Below are positions 23,571 to 36,643 of a DNA stretch of 64,000 nucleotides, piece after piece (position 1 is the first letter of the stretch; every line of letters begins with the position of its first letter). The position numbers and the translations under genes were made by a program. The notes beneath the pieces were generated by a model. The model saw only the letters and a program-made list of their open reading frames with translations, was not told the DNA's origin and searched no databases. Source of the DNA: Lobosporangium transversale (taxonomy: Eukaryota > Mortierellomycota > Mortierellomycetes > Mortierellales > Mortierellaceae); NCBI RefSeq assembly GCF_002105155.1, contig NW_019029038.1, forward strand, positions 1 to 64,000. Reading direction: 5' to 3'.

Positions 23571-26500
23571 ATGTATGCCACCGAGGAAAACTCGAACCCC
23601 TTGTCAAAGTACAAAGACTTAACACCGATCCAGCCTATTAGAGAGCAGGCCCCCACCAATGGCTCGGGTGTGTTGAAGCATGGTTACATCTCCGTCAAGG
23701 AGGAGGGTCTCAAGGCCTTCATGTGGTTGAAGAGATATATGACTTTAAGAGAACTCACCTTGAGTTTCCATAAGAACGAGGTATGTCAACGATTGGTTCC
23801 AGCCCCCAACTTCAAATGCTTTAATTCATAGAGCTATACCAGTAATATTCCTCCGAGAAACGAGGAACAAAAAGAATGCATTGACATCATCCCCACATTT
23901 CAACAAGTGTGAATGTGCAATTGCTTTTTTTTTTATTTTTTTTATTTTTTTTTGGTTACTATTTCAAGCAGGATGGCAAGTGTGAGAAAACTGCTACTGC
24001 TGTAAATAGAATGTTAACACTTCATGTCGAGGAAATGACAATAGCTAGCTCACTAGTTCATCTGCAATTGCAAATGTAGCTCGATAGTATAGATGTAGGG
24101 GGCCAAAACGATAGAACAGGCAAGAGTTGTATACATTTGACTGTTTCTTGATGGTGGCAACTACTGCTATCGCTGCTTGTTGTCTTTATTTATTTATTTT
24201 TTTTTACATATTTGCTCCTGTCTCTCAAACCTGGCAAGTCAGGACTGTTTCGACTGACTGATGGCCGAGTCGTGAGGGCAGGTTGAGAGGATGGATGATT
24301 GCCCTTATACTCATGCTTTTGCTCATGACATTTTGCCAACATTTCCCCTCTTTTAACTTAATATCCATGTCTCCTGTTGTTGATGGTCAATGTCTCTCCT
24401 CTTTGCCTTGCCTCACCTCTCTTGATCCTGATCTTAAAACATTTTCTGGTTTCTGTTCATAGTCAACTCCTCATGCGGTAGTCTTGATCTTCCTTAAGGA
24501 TGTCACTGCCGTGACTCGCACTGATCTCAAGGCCTATTGCTTCGAGCTCGTCACAAAGGACCGCAGCTACTTTCTCTCGTGCAAGAATGATGAAGAGTTA
24601 TACTCGTGGATGCATGAGATCTACTCTCGATCGCCACTCATGGGTGTCTCCAACCCTACAAACTTTGTGCACACAGTCCATGTGGGCTTTGATCCAAACA
24701 CTGGTAACTTTTCGGTATGTGTGTTGCACAAAACCATAATACAAATGAAAAAGGAGGTTGTGTCGTTGAATTATTACCAACTAATGAAACTAAAACGTTA
24801 CTATTTATTGTTGGTATTACCAGGGAATGCCAGAGCAATGGACAAAGTTGTTGACTGGATCTGCCATCACAAAGGAAGATTATGCAAACAATCCTCAGGC
24901 AGTGTTGGAGGTCTTGGAGTTTTACACTGACCAGACAAAACGAAACGAGGAGGAGTATGGTACACCATCGTTAGTCCCTGGCAATCTTCCTCTTGCACCG
25001 AATGATGCTGAAGGTGATCGATGGGCTAACTTGATGCCGAAGCAATCGCCCTCTCCACCCTCCAGCCGACCTGAGCGTCCACAGCGCCCGCAGAGACCCG
25101 ATGAGCAGCGGCCTTACATCCCTGAGCGTCTGCAGAGTGTGGATATCATACCTGCTCCTGTTACCCAGAGAATGTCCAGCTTGGCTATCTATGATGGAAA
25201 GGTATGTCTGTTCTGAGCATTGTGTCTTCAGACTTTTTTTATGTATTTATTCAATTGCTCTCGTATGAGGTGTTTATTTTCAGATCTGAGCATTATAAAA
25301 AAAAAAAAAAAAAAAAAAAAGGTCCGCCTTTAAAATAGTTATATTAATCTTTTTTTTTTATTTTATGAACGCGATCTGGATAATCTACAGCAACAAGGAG
25401 GTGGAAAGCCAGCTGTTGCGCCAAGACCACCCAACAATCTTTATCCAGACTACAATCCCCCTTCACCTTCCGTAAGTCTGAACTTTTTTTTTTTTTGTTT
25501 ATTACCAATGTTACTATACCATTAAATCATATAGACCTTGCATTTAAATGGAGACTCATCATTTTCAATGTTATCTTTACTATATAAACTCAGTTCACAC
25601 CTCCATTGTCGAGCTCCCCATCCAATAAATATAACAACGGCCCTAAACCCCAAGCACAGCAGCAATATGGACGAAGCGACGACGCTGGCCATAAACCACC
25701 GCCTGTGGCTCCACGCCCACATGTTGCGGAAGCCGCTGCTGCGCTGAACGGAACAGCAAACAAGGATGTTGTCGAGAGGCGAATCTCCACCATGACTGAG
25801 GCAGAAATCATGGAGAAGTTGAGAAGCGTTGTTTCTGCTGGGGACCCTAGCACTCTGTACAGTAAAATCAAGAAAGTCGGTCAGGGGTAAGTTGTATTAC
25901 ATTTTTATTATGTGTTGTTGCTGTCGTTGTTGGAGTTGTTATACTAAAGTGTTTTTTTTTTTTTTTTTTTTTTTTTATCAGTGCTTCCGGATCTGTCTAC
26001 GTTGCCAAGCATCTTACAACAAATACAAAGGTGGCCATTAAGCAGATGGATCTTACAATGCAACCTAGAAAGGAGCTGGTGGTGAATGAAATTCTGGTCA
26101 TGAAGGAATCAACCAACCCCAACATTGTCAACTACTTGGACTCGTTCTTGGTCAAGAACCAAGAGCTGTGGGTTGTCATGGAGTATATGGAGGGAGGTGC
26201 CTTGACAGATGTCATTGAAAATAACAAACTGAACGAAAGTCAAATTGCATGCATTTGTTTCGAGGTAATGTATTACGATGTTTATCGCCTGTAGTGGTTG
26301 GCAAAGGCGACTTTTAACTTTTTTGTGCTTTTTATTATTATTATTATTATTACTATTAAAGAAGTGAAGGGAATACTGATGGACTGTTTGTTGCTTCTTT
26401 TATTACTACCAATCTCTTTCATTTCATAGACATGCAAAGGTCTGCAGCACTTACACAGCCAGAACATTATTCACAGAGACATTAAATCGGACAATGTCCT

Positions 26501-27183
26501 CATGGATCCCTTTGGGCGTGTAAAGATTAGTAAGTTGGAAGATATATATTATATCTGGTTAAACTATGGAAAAAGGGACATTTGTTTGAAAGAAGTCGTG
26601 TGAGGACCAAGTTCTAATATGTATATTTATACTTTTTTGCGTTTGATCCTTGTGTATTTAGCTGATTTTGGTTTCTGTGCAAAGTTGACAGATCAAAAGA
26701 GCAAGCGTGCTACGATGGTTGGTACACCATACTGGATGGCACCTGAAGTGGTGAAGCAGAAGGAGTATGGTGCGAAGGTTGATATCTGGTCATTGGGTAT
26801 TATGGCTATTGAGATGATTGAACAGGAGCCACCATACCTGGATGAGGAGCCACTGAAGGCCTTATATTTGATTGCGACGAATGGAACGCCTACACTCAAG
26901 AAGCCAGAGGCATTGAGTTCAGAACTGAAGAACTTTTTGGCAGTTTGTCTGTGCGTTGATGTCAAGAGCCGTGCGACTTCAAGAGAATTGCTTGATGTGC
27001 GTAGATAAACAACGATGCTTGGTTGCATGTGATGTTTTGAACTCTATTGATGTTTAATGTATACTGTCTGTACTGATGTTGCCATTTTTTGTTCCTTACA
27101 ATTACAAATAGCACGAGTTTATGAGTCGAGCAGGACCACTTCACTCATTGCGTCCTTTGTTCGAATTCAAGCGAGGTGGATAA
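23571..27183 (+). CDS. CLA4: PAK/STE20 kinase of the Cla4 type (PH-CRIB-kinase)
   Basis: Nine exons (23571-23780, 24463-24714, 24824-25201, 25391-25471, 25594-25886, 25982-26264, 26430-26529, 26662-26996, 27112-27183) encode 667 residues in a closed frame. An N-terminal PH domain ([16 protein letters not shown] ... WMHEIYS) should bind phosphoinositides. It is followed by a Cdc42/Rac-binding CRIB motif ([16 protein letters not shown]), a Pro/Arg-rich linker and a C-terminal STE20 kinase. Kinase landmarks are [12 protein letters not shown] (glycine loop), VAIKQM (Lys), [10 protein letters not shown] (catalytic loop), DFGFCAKL, and [11 protein letters not shown] with the PAK-type [11 protein letters not shown] plus CRIB plus kinase is the Cla4/Skm1 architecture, downstream of Cdc42 in polarity, septin organisation and hyphal growth. 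The start is the ATG at 23571, after a pyrimidine-rich leader; the first intron is long (682 nt). Tandem with another STE20-class kinase downstream. Confidence 0.9.
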
Positions 27184-27322
27184 AGAATCCTTGCAAAAAG
27201 AAAAAGATTGAATGTTTTTTTTTTAATACAAGTCACTAACAATACAGATACAAAAAACTTAATAGAGATAGCTCATTCCAATGCAGTAATAAAAAGAAGA
27301 TTAATAAATAATAGTAATAGTA

Positions 27323-27360
<38 letters not shown>

Positions 27361-27944
27361 AGAGCGTGTATGTGTGCGTGTGGAGAAAGAAAGAGAAAAA
27401 GAAAAAGAGAGAGGAAAGAAGAGAGAGAGGACTTGACCCAAGCTTATTTCAGATTCCGCCCAGGCACACGAATGTCATTGGCGGAGATTGGGAAGAAGTG
27501 GCAGGGCACTACGAAAACACGTCAGAAGCTTGTGGAGAGAAGGTGAACAACCATGCAGGCAACAAGCATGCGTGGTTGAGGGGTAAAATGCATGGATGAG
27601 ACCAATATTTATTTACAAACATGATTACACGGAAAATGCTTTCGCGGTAATGGTTTTTTTTTTTTTTTATTTTTTTATCTCCTTTCGTCTTTACCTTTAT
27701 TTTCACTTTTTTATTTTTTTTTTTCCTTTCCTACCCCATCCACTCATATCAATACAAATCTAAACCCTTTTCTCTCTCTTGCTCTCTCTCTCTTTTCTCT
27801 TAAATTTATTGCTATTTTATCTCTTTGCATTGCATTGTATACACACGCAACACATTCAAGTCTTAGTGCTCCATCAATTTTTCTCTTTTCATATTCATTC
27901 CATTCTTGGTCAGTTACTCATTCACTCCCTGTAACAACACTATA
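27184..27944. other. Intergenic region between the two kinase genes
   Basis: It holds a (TAA)n microsatellite at 27301-27357, a purine-rich (GA/AGAGAG) block at about 27384-27430, two T-rich runs (27652-27725) and then a long CT-rich leader (27760-27940) leading into the ATG at 27945. I see no additional gene. Confidence 0.6.
27301..27357. repeat. (TAA)n microsatellite
   Basis: A near-perfect trinucleotide tract, partly TAA/TAG, about 57 bp long, downstream of the Cla4-like stop codon at 27183. A good length-polymorphism marker; nothing suggests a function. Confidence 0.85.
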
Positions 27945-29720
27945 ATGGTAACACTTTCTTACTCTCTCTTTCCCTTTCTTTCTCTCTTTCTCTTATTCTC
28001 TCTCCGAATTGATTTTCATGTCTAAGTTGATATTAATACAAACATTCTTATTTCTTTCTTAATCTTTGTCGATGACATCGTTTCCGTTGATCTTATTTTG
28101 TCCTATCGGAAAACAAACAAACCAAAAAAAAAAAAAAAAAAAAAAAACTTCCTCTCGTAGAGCGTTTCTAGTCAATTGGATCCAGAAGAGTACTACGTGA
28201 AGCTCGAGAGGATCGGTAGGTGTGCTAACGTTGTTGAGAAAAAGAAGGAAAAAAAATTCTCTTATATTCGAAAATCAGGGTAGTTTCCTTTTCTGCGAAA
28301 TGTTCTCTGCATAAGCTTTTCTAACCTTTCTTCTCCCTCTCTCTCTTTCTCTCGGATCTGTAATAGGCAAGGGATCCTTTGGCGAAGTATTTAAAGGGTA
28401 AATAAGATTTCTTTTATGTCTTTATTGGAGCTTTGTCCACCATAATACAAACTTATCCTTGTCACAAAAAAAAAAAAAAAAAAAAAAAAAGACGCACATA
28501 AGAATAACTGTAAGGGCAAGGCGATGGGAAATACCGGGGTAGATTATCTATCCCTTATTCCTCTTTTACTATATCCGCTTCCTGTCATTTACATCTTTCC
28601 GACATCAGCAATCAACATTAGAAGGTTTGCTACAAGGCGCGGTTTAGACCTCCTTGTCCCCCTGAGTTCAATTTTTATTTTATTTTATGTATTTTTTGTA
28701 TTTTTCCCTTGACATTGGAAGAGGATGATCTACTGTCCTGCGAATTACGCACTGGGCTTTTTTCGTCTTTGTGATCTTTATGATTTGCTGATTTGCTGTT
28801 AGATGTTTAATGAAACAAATGAACACAATCGACTCTTGTGGTTTTTTTGTTCTTCTTTTTCAGTTAAAAGGGGGGGCGGGATCAAGGAGAAAAAAGTTTT
28901 AGGGTAAAAAATTAAACGTCGACATTACGAAATACCTTGATTGAGCCTTACTAACATTTTTTTATTTTCTTGTGTCAATATTTAGTTTCGACCGCAGAAC
29001 GAAAAAACCTGTAGCCATCAAGATCATCGATCTGGAAAGTGCAGAGGATGAGATTGACGATATTCAACAGGAAATCAATATCCTCTCACAACTGGATTCG
29101 CCATATGTGACACGGTAACTATTAAAAAATTTTAAATTACAAGAGCCTTGCTACGCATAGTATCTTTTTATCTTGTTACAATGTTGATCAGGTGGATTTA
29201 ATGTTTTTTTCTTCTTCTTTTGTCTAGGTACTTTGCATCATTTCTTAAAGGGGCGCATCTCTGGATCGTCATGGAATATTGTTCTGGAGGCTCCTGTGCA
29301 GATCTGGTAAGGGGCGCACAACAGTAAAGAGGTGGAGAAGGGATGAAAATAAGACCGAGGATCAGTGACTTAAGAACATTGGACAAAGAGAAAGGAGAAA
29401 AGAGGAAAAAAAAAAAAAACACGCTAGCACATAAAACCTGAATATCTCTCATGCTATGTAGCCTGAATATCGCCTAGAAGAAGGAAAAAAAAAAAAAAAA
29501 AAAAAATCGTCGACTGTCAATGTGCCAAATGTTCAAAGTCCTAATCTCGTTTCCTCGCTTTACTCTTCTTTGCAACTAGATGAAAGCTGCGGCTTTCAAA
29601 GAAGATTATATCGCCATCATTGTACGCGAATTGCTAAAAGGACTGGAATATCTTCATGGTGAGGGTAAATTACACAGAGGTACGCCCAAGTAGCAAGCTG
29701 CTTTGTTCTGCACTGGATGT

Positions 29721-29759
<39 letters not shown>

Positions 29760-31137
29760 GACCATGCTTACGCTAACTGCAGGATATTTCCTTTCTTCAA
29801 TTTTATTTTGTTTCCATGCATGAAATGAACTTTTTCACAAACAATGAAAAAATAATAATAATTAGATATCAAAGGTAAAAAAAAAAAAAAAAAAAAAAAG
29901 TGAATGCACCTCGCTCATGATCGACCGATTGAGACGGCATGGCAACTTATGATAATGCGCTGTGCTCAGATGCTTACCATCACTTTTTTTTTTTTTTTTT
30001 TTTTCTTTTTTTTTTTTCCTGCAGCTGCGAACGTTTTATTAACTACAGATGGAGATGTCAAATTAGCAGACTTTGGTGTATCAGGGCAGGTAAATGATAA
30101 GCTCGATAAGAGAAAAGTTGTGTCATAAGCATTCCTTCACATGGCAGGCCCATAAATAATACTGACAGCCATAATTCCTACTTCCTTTTAACTGTAGCTT
30201 ACTGCAACGATGACGAAGAAAAACACATTCGTTGGTACTCCTGTAAGCAACAAAACGACCAGAAGATTTTTTTTTTCAGTTTGTGTATTCCGGCGCTCTG
30301 ATACACTTGAAATATGATAAACAAACAAATTAACCTCTTTGCGTTTTTAATATAGTTTTGGATGGCTCCAGAGGTGATCAAACAATCTGGCTACGACAAC
30401 AAGGCTGATATTTGGTCACTAGGGATCACAGCCATCGAACTAGCCAAGGGTGAACCGCCCTACTCAGATATGCATCCAATGAAAGTCCTTTTCTTGATTC
30501 CTAAGAATGCCCCTCCAGTGTTGGAGGGTAATTATTCTAGAGCCTTTAAAGACTTTGTCGCAGCGTGTCTTCAAAGAGATCCAGCATTGGTAAGCATCAC
30601 CTAGAACTGTCAGGAACAAACACAACAACAACAGCAACAGCAACGAAAGCTATTCAGTCAAATAAGCTTTCCTTTCTTGAAACATGTTCCTTACTCCACT
30701 TCATTTAATTCTTCAACGCTTCGCCTCCTCTTGCTCCTGTCTCTAACCTTTTATTTATTTGTTTATACTATAAACAATGTATTTGTAACATCTCAAAATG
30801 ATAGCGTCCTTCAGCAAAGGAATTGCAAAAACATCGGTTTATCCGCGCTGCCAAGAAATCATCTTATTTGACAGAGCTCATTGAAGCTCATGAGCGATGG
30901 ATAACAGAAGGCGGTGGACATGAAAGTGACTCTTCGGATGATGCTCAAGGAGGGGGACATCAAGGCGAGGTTACAGATGATGGAGGATGGGACTTTGGGA
31001 CCGTGCGTGAGCCCGCAAATTTGACACAACAGTATCAATATCAACATCAACATCAACACCAAACCCAAAACCAACCAATACCACAACGCCCATCATCATT
31101 AACAAATGATAATTATACCCATGAGGATGTACGCTAC

Positions 31138-31168
<31 letters not shown>

Positions 31169-31783
31169 CAATACTTAATCCAGGAACTTCATTCATGTGT
31201 CCACTTTACAGTGAGCCTTCAAAAAGAAAAAAAAGACTAACCAGGTTTTTTTTATTACTTTGTTTCGTTTTCCTGAATTTTTATTGGCATTTAGAAGGTA
31301 CGATTAAGTGATTCTGGATATGATACTGTTCGATCACGGTACTATCGAGAAATCCAAAACGTTGAAGGACTATCCATTCGGGAACGGCAGGAACGGCTAC
31401 GGGAACGTGTAGAAAGGTCCGAACGTCCAGAGCGTCCGGAACGTGCAGCAGAACGTATAACAGACCGTGCGGAACGACCAATTTCTGCAGACATGACACG
31501 GGACAAGGTTTATCAGACATTTGTTCGACCCGTCTTGGCCAATGTAAGTTTTTTTTGTTTGTTTTTTTTGAGATCTCTCCTTCATTACCGATCATAAAGA
31601 CTTATTTTTATTTTATTTTTTCCCTTCTCTTTCTTCATTCTACAGCTCCAAAATCTCTGTCTTCGAGAAAGTGAACGTATTGTGGTAGATGACTTGCGCT
31701 TGGCGTTCGAGAATGCAGAACGCGAGATACCCGGCATCACACGGTTATTTGTCAAAGGCCTGGGCGAGCAGCTTAGCGGATAA
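27945..31783 (+). CDS. GCK-III type STE20 kinase (Mst3/Nak1/Kic1/Sid1-like)
   Basis: Thirteen exons encode 486 residues in a closed frame: 27945-27947, 28161-28215, 28367-28397, 28986-29114, 29228-29306, 29580-29679, 29866-29874, 30025-30089, 30198-30242, 30356-30589, 30805-31128, 31295-31543, 31646-31783. The N-terminal kinase begins directly ([20 protein letters not shown]), with [20 protein letters not shown], the GCK hallmark [33 protein letters not shown] and [15 protein letters not shown]-terminal Arg/Glu-rich region and a final helical segment ([15 protein letters not shown]) resemble the dimerisation/MO25- or Mob-linked tails of GCK-III kinases. In fungi these act in polarity (RAM/MOR) or septation (SIN) networks; which one is not resolvable here. 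Odd: the first exon is only the ATG, and the Asp-Ile-Lys of the catalytic loop sits on a 9-nt exon. Confidence 0.88.
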
Positions 31784-31978
31784 GAAACCTTTTTGTATTT
31801 TTTATTTATATTTTTACATCTATCTCGCCTTACCTTTTATTTTTGCCTTATCCGTTTGCTCTTTCGTGCGTGTTAACCCTTAATTGCTTTCTTTTGTGAA
31901 AATAAAGGAAAAAAAAAAAAAAAAAACTTCTCAATCCTCGGAATTTTGTCCCGCCTGGGTCTTTATTTTATTTTATTT

Positions 31979-32575
31979 TTACGGATCAGAGTCCGAGTCA
32001 GATTTGAGTCTTAATGAATCATGTCGCTGGAGCGCAAAGGATCCCTTTACCAGCTGATTTGAACTTTGTGATGCTAGTCTACCAACAGTTTCTCCTCTTC
32101 TAAGGAAGCTATTCTCATCCCATCCAAATGTATCATTACGCTTCAACCCGTCTGAGGCATGCTGAGTTGTAATACTATTAGTATTCTCAGATCCTGATTT
32201 TAAGGGAGAAGGATGGAGGGAAGGATGGAGAGAGACATCGTTGTGTTGATGATGTAGTAAGTGGTTGTGTCGATATGAAGACATGGCCTGGTTCGAGAAA
32301 TAGAATCCACCAAAAATGATGATCACCAGGAACCCCTACAGTGTAATACCGAGTAAAAAATAAAAATAAAAAAATAAAAAAAAGTTAAAAAAATAAACTA
32401 AATATGCATAGTAGTCAGATCATTACAAATGGCTCAAACTTGAAACCTACAATGGTTTTGTATGAGAGTGTGTTTACGAAGGCATTCGCAATATGCGCAA
32501 ATGTTTCTGCTGCAACTGGCGCTCTATATCCAAAGAATAGGGATAATAAAAGTTTAGAAAATGTGTTTAGCAATT

Positions 32576-32612
<37 letters not shown>

Positions 32613-34187
32613 CTCTGCACACGATGCTCTTTCACGTCTAAACAAGCCTCCAGTTCCGCACAAGTATCCCATAGCTTAGGGCCCACTTGCCCACTGCCAC
32701 AATGATACATGTCATAATCTCGTTGACACTGAATCCTCTGGTTCAGTTTTCGTTCCAACAGTCCTTTGGCTCTCCAATCGACATCACTTTGAACAGTAGT
32801 TATAAAATTGGCCAAGACATAGATCAACATCACCACAAAAACTGCATTCATCGCCACTTGAACATATCTAATCATATTAATGTAATATGTGTATATGAGC
32901 AAGAACTTTTCATTTAAAAACAAATAATAATGATAACCTGACAACAACAGTAGTGAAAAAAAAAAAAGAAAAAAATTACCCTGACAAAATAAAAGGGAGA
33001 TCCACATTTTCGGACCAAACTCTACCCTGTGAAGGTGGTGGAGATTGGGATTGTGGTTGTTGTTGTTGTTGTGGTCGATGACGACGTGAGAGTTGATTTT
33101 GACCATTGAGCTTACTACGAGCATATATCTTTCGCTTATCCTGCGTCGAGCCCCATAACTGAACTCAGGGTGAGAACGTGGAACAAAGAGAGGAAGAAAG
33201 AAAACTCTACATGATGAGCTTAACTTGAACTGATTTGCTTCAGCGAGAGAGATAAGAAAAAAAAAAAAAAAAAAAAAAAAAGGCGTAGTTCTGCTAGGCT
33301 CTGTTCCTTACCTTGGTATATTGACTATTTTCGCCTTGACTCTCATGTTCGCCAGCTACATCATCAGTATATCGGTCTGTATCATTGCTACGATCAATAC
33401 TGTCATCATCATCCTCATTATCATTCCAGAATGAAGAAGGGGAAATTTCACTTCGGTGTCCGTTGTAACTTGCATACTTCAGATTGGCCGTCTCTCCTTT
33501 ATCTCTTCCTTCGCCTCCAAGAGACGATCGAATTTGTGAGCGCCGTTGCTGTTGTTGTTGTTCAGGGATATTGCCTCGAAGAGCATTTAAATCGAAGCTA
33601 CTGATATTGGTCTTCATGGAATTTGCAAAAACCCCTGATGTGGAATCTGGAGACGGTGACCGAGTGAGGCTTGTTGTGGAAGCGCCACGATCCCTGCCAA
33701 GTCCGAATAGCCTCTGTTTAGATGATGCGTCCTCAGGTCCGGATCCAGATCCAGCTCCTGAAACTACTGCTGCTGTTGTTGTAGATATCGAAGCTGGAGC
33801 TGAGATAGCCTGTGAGTCCTGGCGGAAAGGTCTGGATACAGTCGAGCCCCAGCCTTCGGAAGTAAATGACGAACCTATAACACATCGTTAAATTACAACG
33901 GTTGATATAAAGTACTCAAGTGTTTGACATCAGCAGTTAATGAATGTAATGCAACGCAGTGCATTACAAGATCACGTACGACTGCCTTGAGATGAAAAGC
34001 TCGATTCTCGTTGTTGAAATGATTGAGTACCACGACCACGATCTGATATGAATGACTCAGGAGCCGTGCCGCTCTGGGAATCTAAAGGTTGTGGTGTTGC
34101 TGTCGCAAAGATATTGGGTAGATTTCTATCCTGCTCCCGCTCCCATTCCATCGGTGCCTCTCGTGTTCGCATCGTCATTCGCGCCAT
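31979..34187 (-). CDS. BRL1: Brl1/Brr6-like nuclear envelope protein
   Basis: Six exons (34187-33980, 33874-33312, 33158-32980, 32867-32613, 32523-32427, 32335-31979) encode 552 residues with phases closed. The N-terminal ~315 residues are disordered (Ser/Thr/Gln-rich, acidic patch EDDDDS). The conserved Brl1/Brr6 domain follows: a first membrane segment (FILSGYVQVAMNAVFVVMLI, then YVLANFI), a luminal part with the expected Cys residues (IQCQRDYDMYHC ... WDTCAELEACL), an amphipathic stretch (AAETFAHIANAFVNTLSYKT) and a second membrane segment (GFLVIIIFGGFYFSNQA). These proteins span the inner/outer nuclear membranes and act in nuclear pore assembly and membrane fluidity in fungi with closed mitosis. 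The C-terminal tail is Ser/His-rich. It converges with the GCK-III kinase gene (196 bp between stops) and starts only 169 bp from the stop of the metacaspase gene. Confidence 0.88.
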
Positions 34188-34356
34188 TGTTAGGTTCCTT
34201 CAAGACAGAGCTTTTTTTTTTTTTTTTTTTTTTTTATTTGATGTAAAAAGAAACAATCGAATGATTCATTTTAAAAGTTGGACTTTATTATGTAGTTGTC
34301 CTCTTGGTCTAGAGAAAGGGTTTATTATTATTGGCTGAAATTTACAGTTACATTGG

Positions 34357-34712
34357 TTACATTGTGAAGATCAAGTTCAAGTTCACAGGGTGACTTGAGC
34401 TCAGTTGCGGCTTCTGTTCATACTTGGACCGAAGGATATCACGGATGCTATTCAATAGCTCTAGGTAGCTCTGCTGTGGATTGGCTGTCAAGCTATAATG
34501 TTGAACCATGAAAAAAAAGTATTAATTTAGGTAACTCTTTTGACAGATACTCTACAACTGTACTGATGATTCTTACGCGCTAATAAATGAGAAGGTCATG
34601 GCGCCAGTCATTCCAAATCCCTGCTCATGTGCGTCTGCTGATGTTTGTGTATCCTTGCATCTAGAATAAGAAAGGAACGAGGCTCAGCATGTTAATTTTT
34701 ATCTTAATGAGG

Positions 34713-34747
<35 letters not shown>

Positions 34748-36088
34748 CCAAAAGGAACCATTCTAATTCAGCTCTCGCCCTCAAATGACCAAGGCGTAAT
34801 GATTTGATATAGTTGACATACCCACTGAACATGATACAGTCTGCAGGGCTTGACTTGGCCTCTCTGTCTACATCCTTGCTCATCATCAACTTTTTACCTA
34901 GTCCACCAAGCCCGCGTATGACCCCTTGCATGTCGCCTTGTATATAGGCCATGCCTGCTGCCAGAACGCCTTGACCTACATCAGCCAACTTGTTGGGCTC
35001 CTTCAAATTTCCTTGTGTACTGTAGATATAGGGTAGATCAAGGGCAGATCCAGAGTGACAGCAATCCATGATTGCAGTCAGACGACACCCTGCAGGCAAG
35101 GGCCGGACCATAATATCGTGCATCGTATCATCAATGATGAATCCGCTCTGTTCGTGGTCGACCGGGTAAATAGTTTCATCATGTCCATCATCCTCATCAC
35201 CATCCTCATCCCTGGCCTGGCCACCATGCCCACTGAAATGAAAGAAAAACCTATAATTATTTTTATCAGCACAAAATCTCCTTTTAGTTTCGCCGACTGA
35301 TCTTTGTAACTTTACGCCATATGAACCGGCATTAGTGAATGAACTAGCTTTGACTTACGAGTCATTAGGTTGTGGATCATGAACAAGCCAACGCATGGCT
35401 TCAAGGATGTTACTATGAGTGGGGATGCGAGTCGGATCTTCCTGGTCATCTGTTAACATGATGGTGTCCTCTTCCCGAAATCCGAAACGTTCAATGATGA
35501 ACCGCTTAATGTTCTTGGCGTCATTAATACATCCCCTTAGTTCACTTTGTTGTCCAAAATAATTGATACCGATAAAGAGCGCACGCTTACGGCCCTGACA
35601 ATTGGACAGCTTAAAATCGGATGGAACATGTTTTTTGGGACTCTCACGGACAGCCCAACCTTCTGGCGGAGGCGGAACTTCAGTAGGCGACATCTTGTTT
35701 CCGCGAAGAGTATCAAGTTATTATCATCACTACTATTATTATATATAAAAAAAAAGGAGAGGAAGGTACGAGACTCAAGTCTTTTACATACCATGTGCTG
35801 AGGAATGGGGTACATGGGCTGTTGGTATTGTTGATGCTGTTTCTCAGGTGAAGATTGCTGGTAGTAATTCTGAGATGAGACAGGGGGTCCATAAGGCGAT
35901 GAAGCAGGAGGAGGATAGTAGGGTTGCCCAGAAGGGGGCGCATAGTAAGGTTGACCTGGTGGTGGGTAGGCATTGCCACCATATGGATATCCCTGTTGAG
36001 GGGGAGGATTGCCAGGAGGAGGGGCATATCCAGCATTATTGTAGCCTCCATAGTACTGTTGCTGTTGTGAATACTGTCCAGGATACAT
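34357..36088 (-). CDS. MCA1: Metacaspase (Yca1/Mca1-like cysteine protease)
   Basis: Five exons (36088-35792, 35693-35359, 35250-34822, 34660-34577, 34492-34357) give 426 residues, the usual length for a fungal type I metacaspase. The first exon encodes a Pro/Gln/Tyr/Gly-rich prodomain ([16 protein letters not shown] and similar repeats). The p20 region follows: [14 protein letters not shown], then the catalytic His in [19 protein letters not shown] and the catalytic Cys in [14 protein letters not shown]. The p10 part contains [20 protein letters not shown] and ends NLIFTM. Metacaspases cleave after Arg/Lys, need calcium, and in fungi act in stress responses, protein quality control and ageing. 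Transcribed away from the isomerase gene across a 327-bp shared upstream region. Function by family; catalytic dyad seen directly. Confidence 0.93.
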
Positions 36089-36415
36089 TGGTGGATTAAG
36101 CTCGTTGTTGTGCAGTGGGCAGAAGAGTGAGGAGAGTAGGCGTTGAGTGTTGGTGTGGTTGAAGAATGAGAAAGAAAGAATGAGTGAGAAGCATTGCACT
36201 TGAAACTTCAGGAAAAAAGTAGACCCACATGCATTTCCAAAAATGGGTGTCCAACAGATCACAAATCCAAATATTTGGAACAAGAGTTAATGTCAGTTTT
36301 ACTATTCGTAACGTGATTTACGTTAGTAACATATTTATTATCTATGTTAATACCAACAATTAAGTCCTTTTCTCTTCTTTCCTCATTCCATTCACACAAA
36401 TCAACTCATTCCATA
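36089..36415. promoter_or_regulatory. Shared divergent promoter region
   Basis: The 327 bp separate the start codons of the minus-strand metacaspase and the plus-strand isomerase, so both core promoters must lie here or nearby. On the isomerase side the sequence is AT-rich and then pyrimidine-rich (TTTTCTCTTCTTTCC near 36367) just before the ATG, a common fungal leader pattern. I see no specific factor site I would name. Confidence 0.5.
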
Positions 36416-36611
36416 ATGTCCGAGTCCACCATTGATCGTCCTGTCCTTTATTCCTACTTCCGATCTTCATGCTCCTGGCGTGTGAGAATTGCACTCAATC
36501 TCAAGAAAATTGATTATGAGATTCGTCCCATCAATCTTGTCAAAGGAGAACAGGTACCAACAACTCGCCTTTCATTGTCTTTGGGCGACCGCAATAAACA
36601 ATAAATGCACG

Positions 36612-36643
<32 letters not shown>

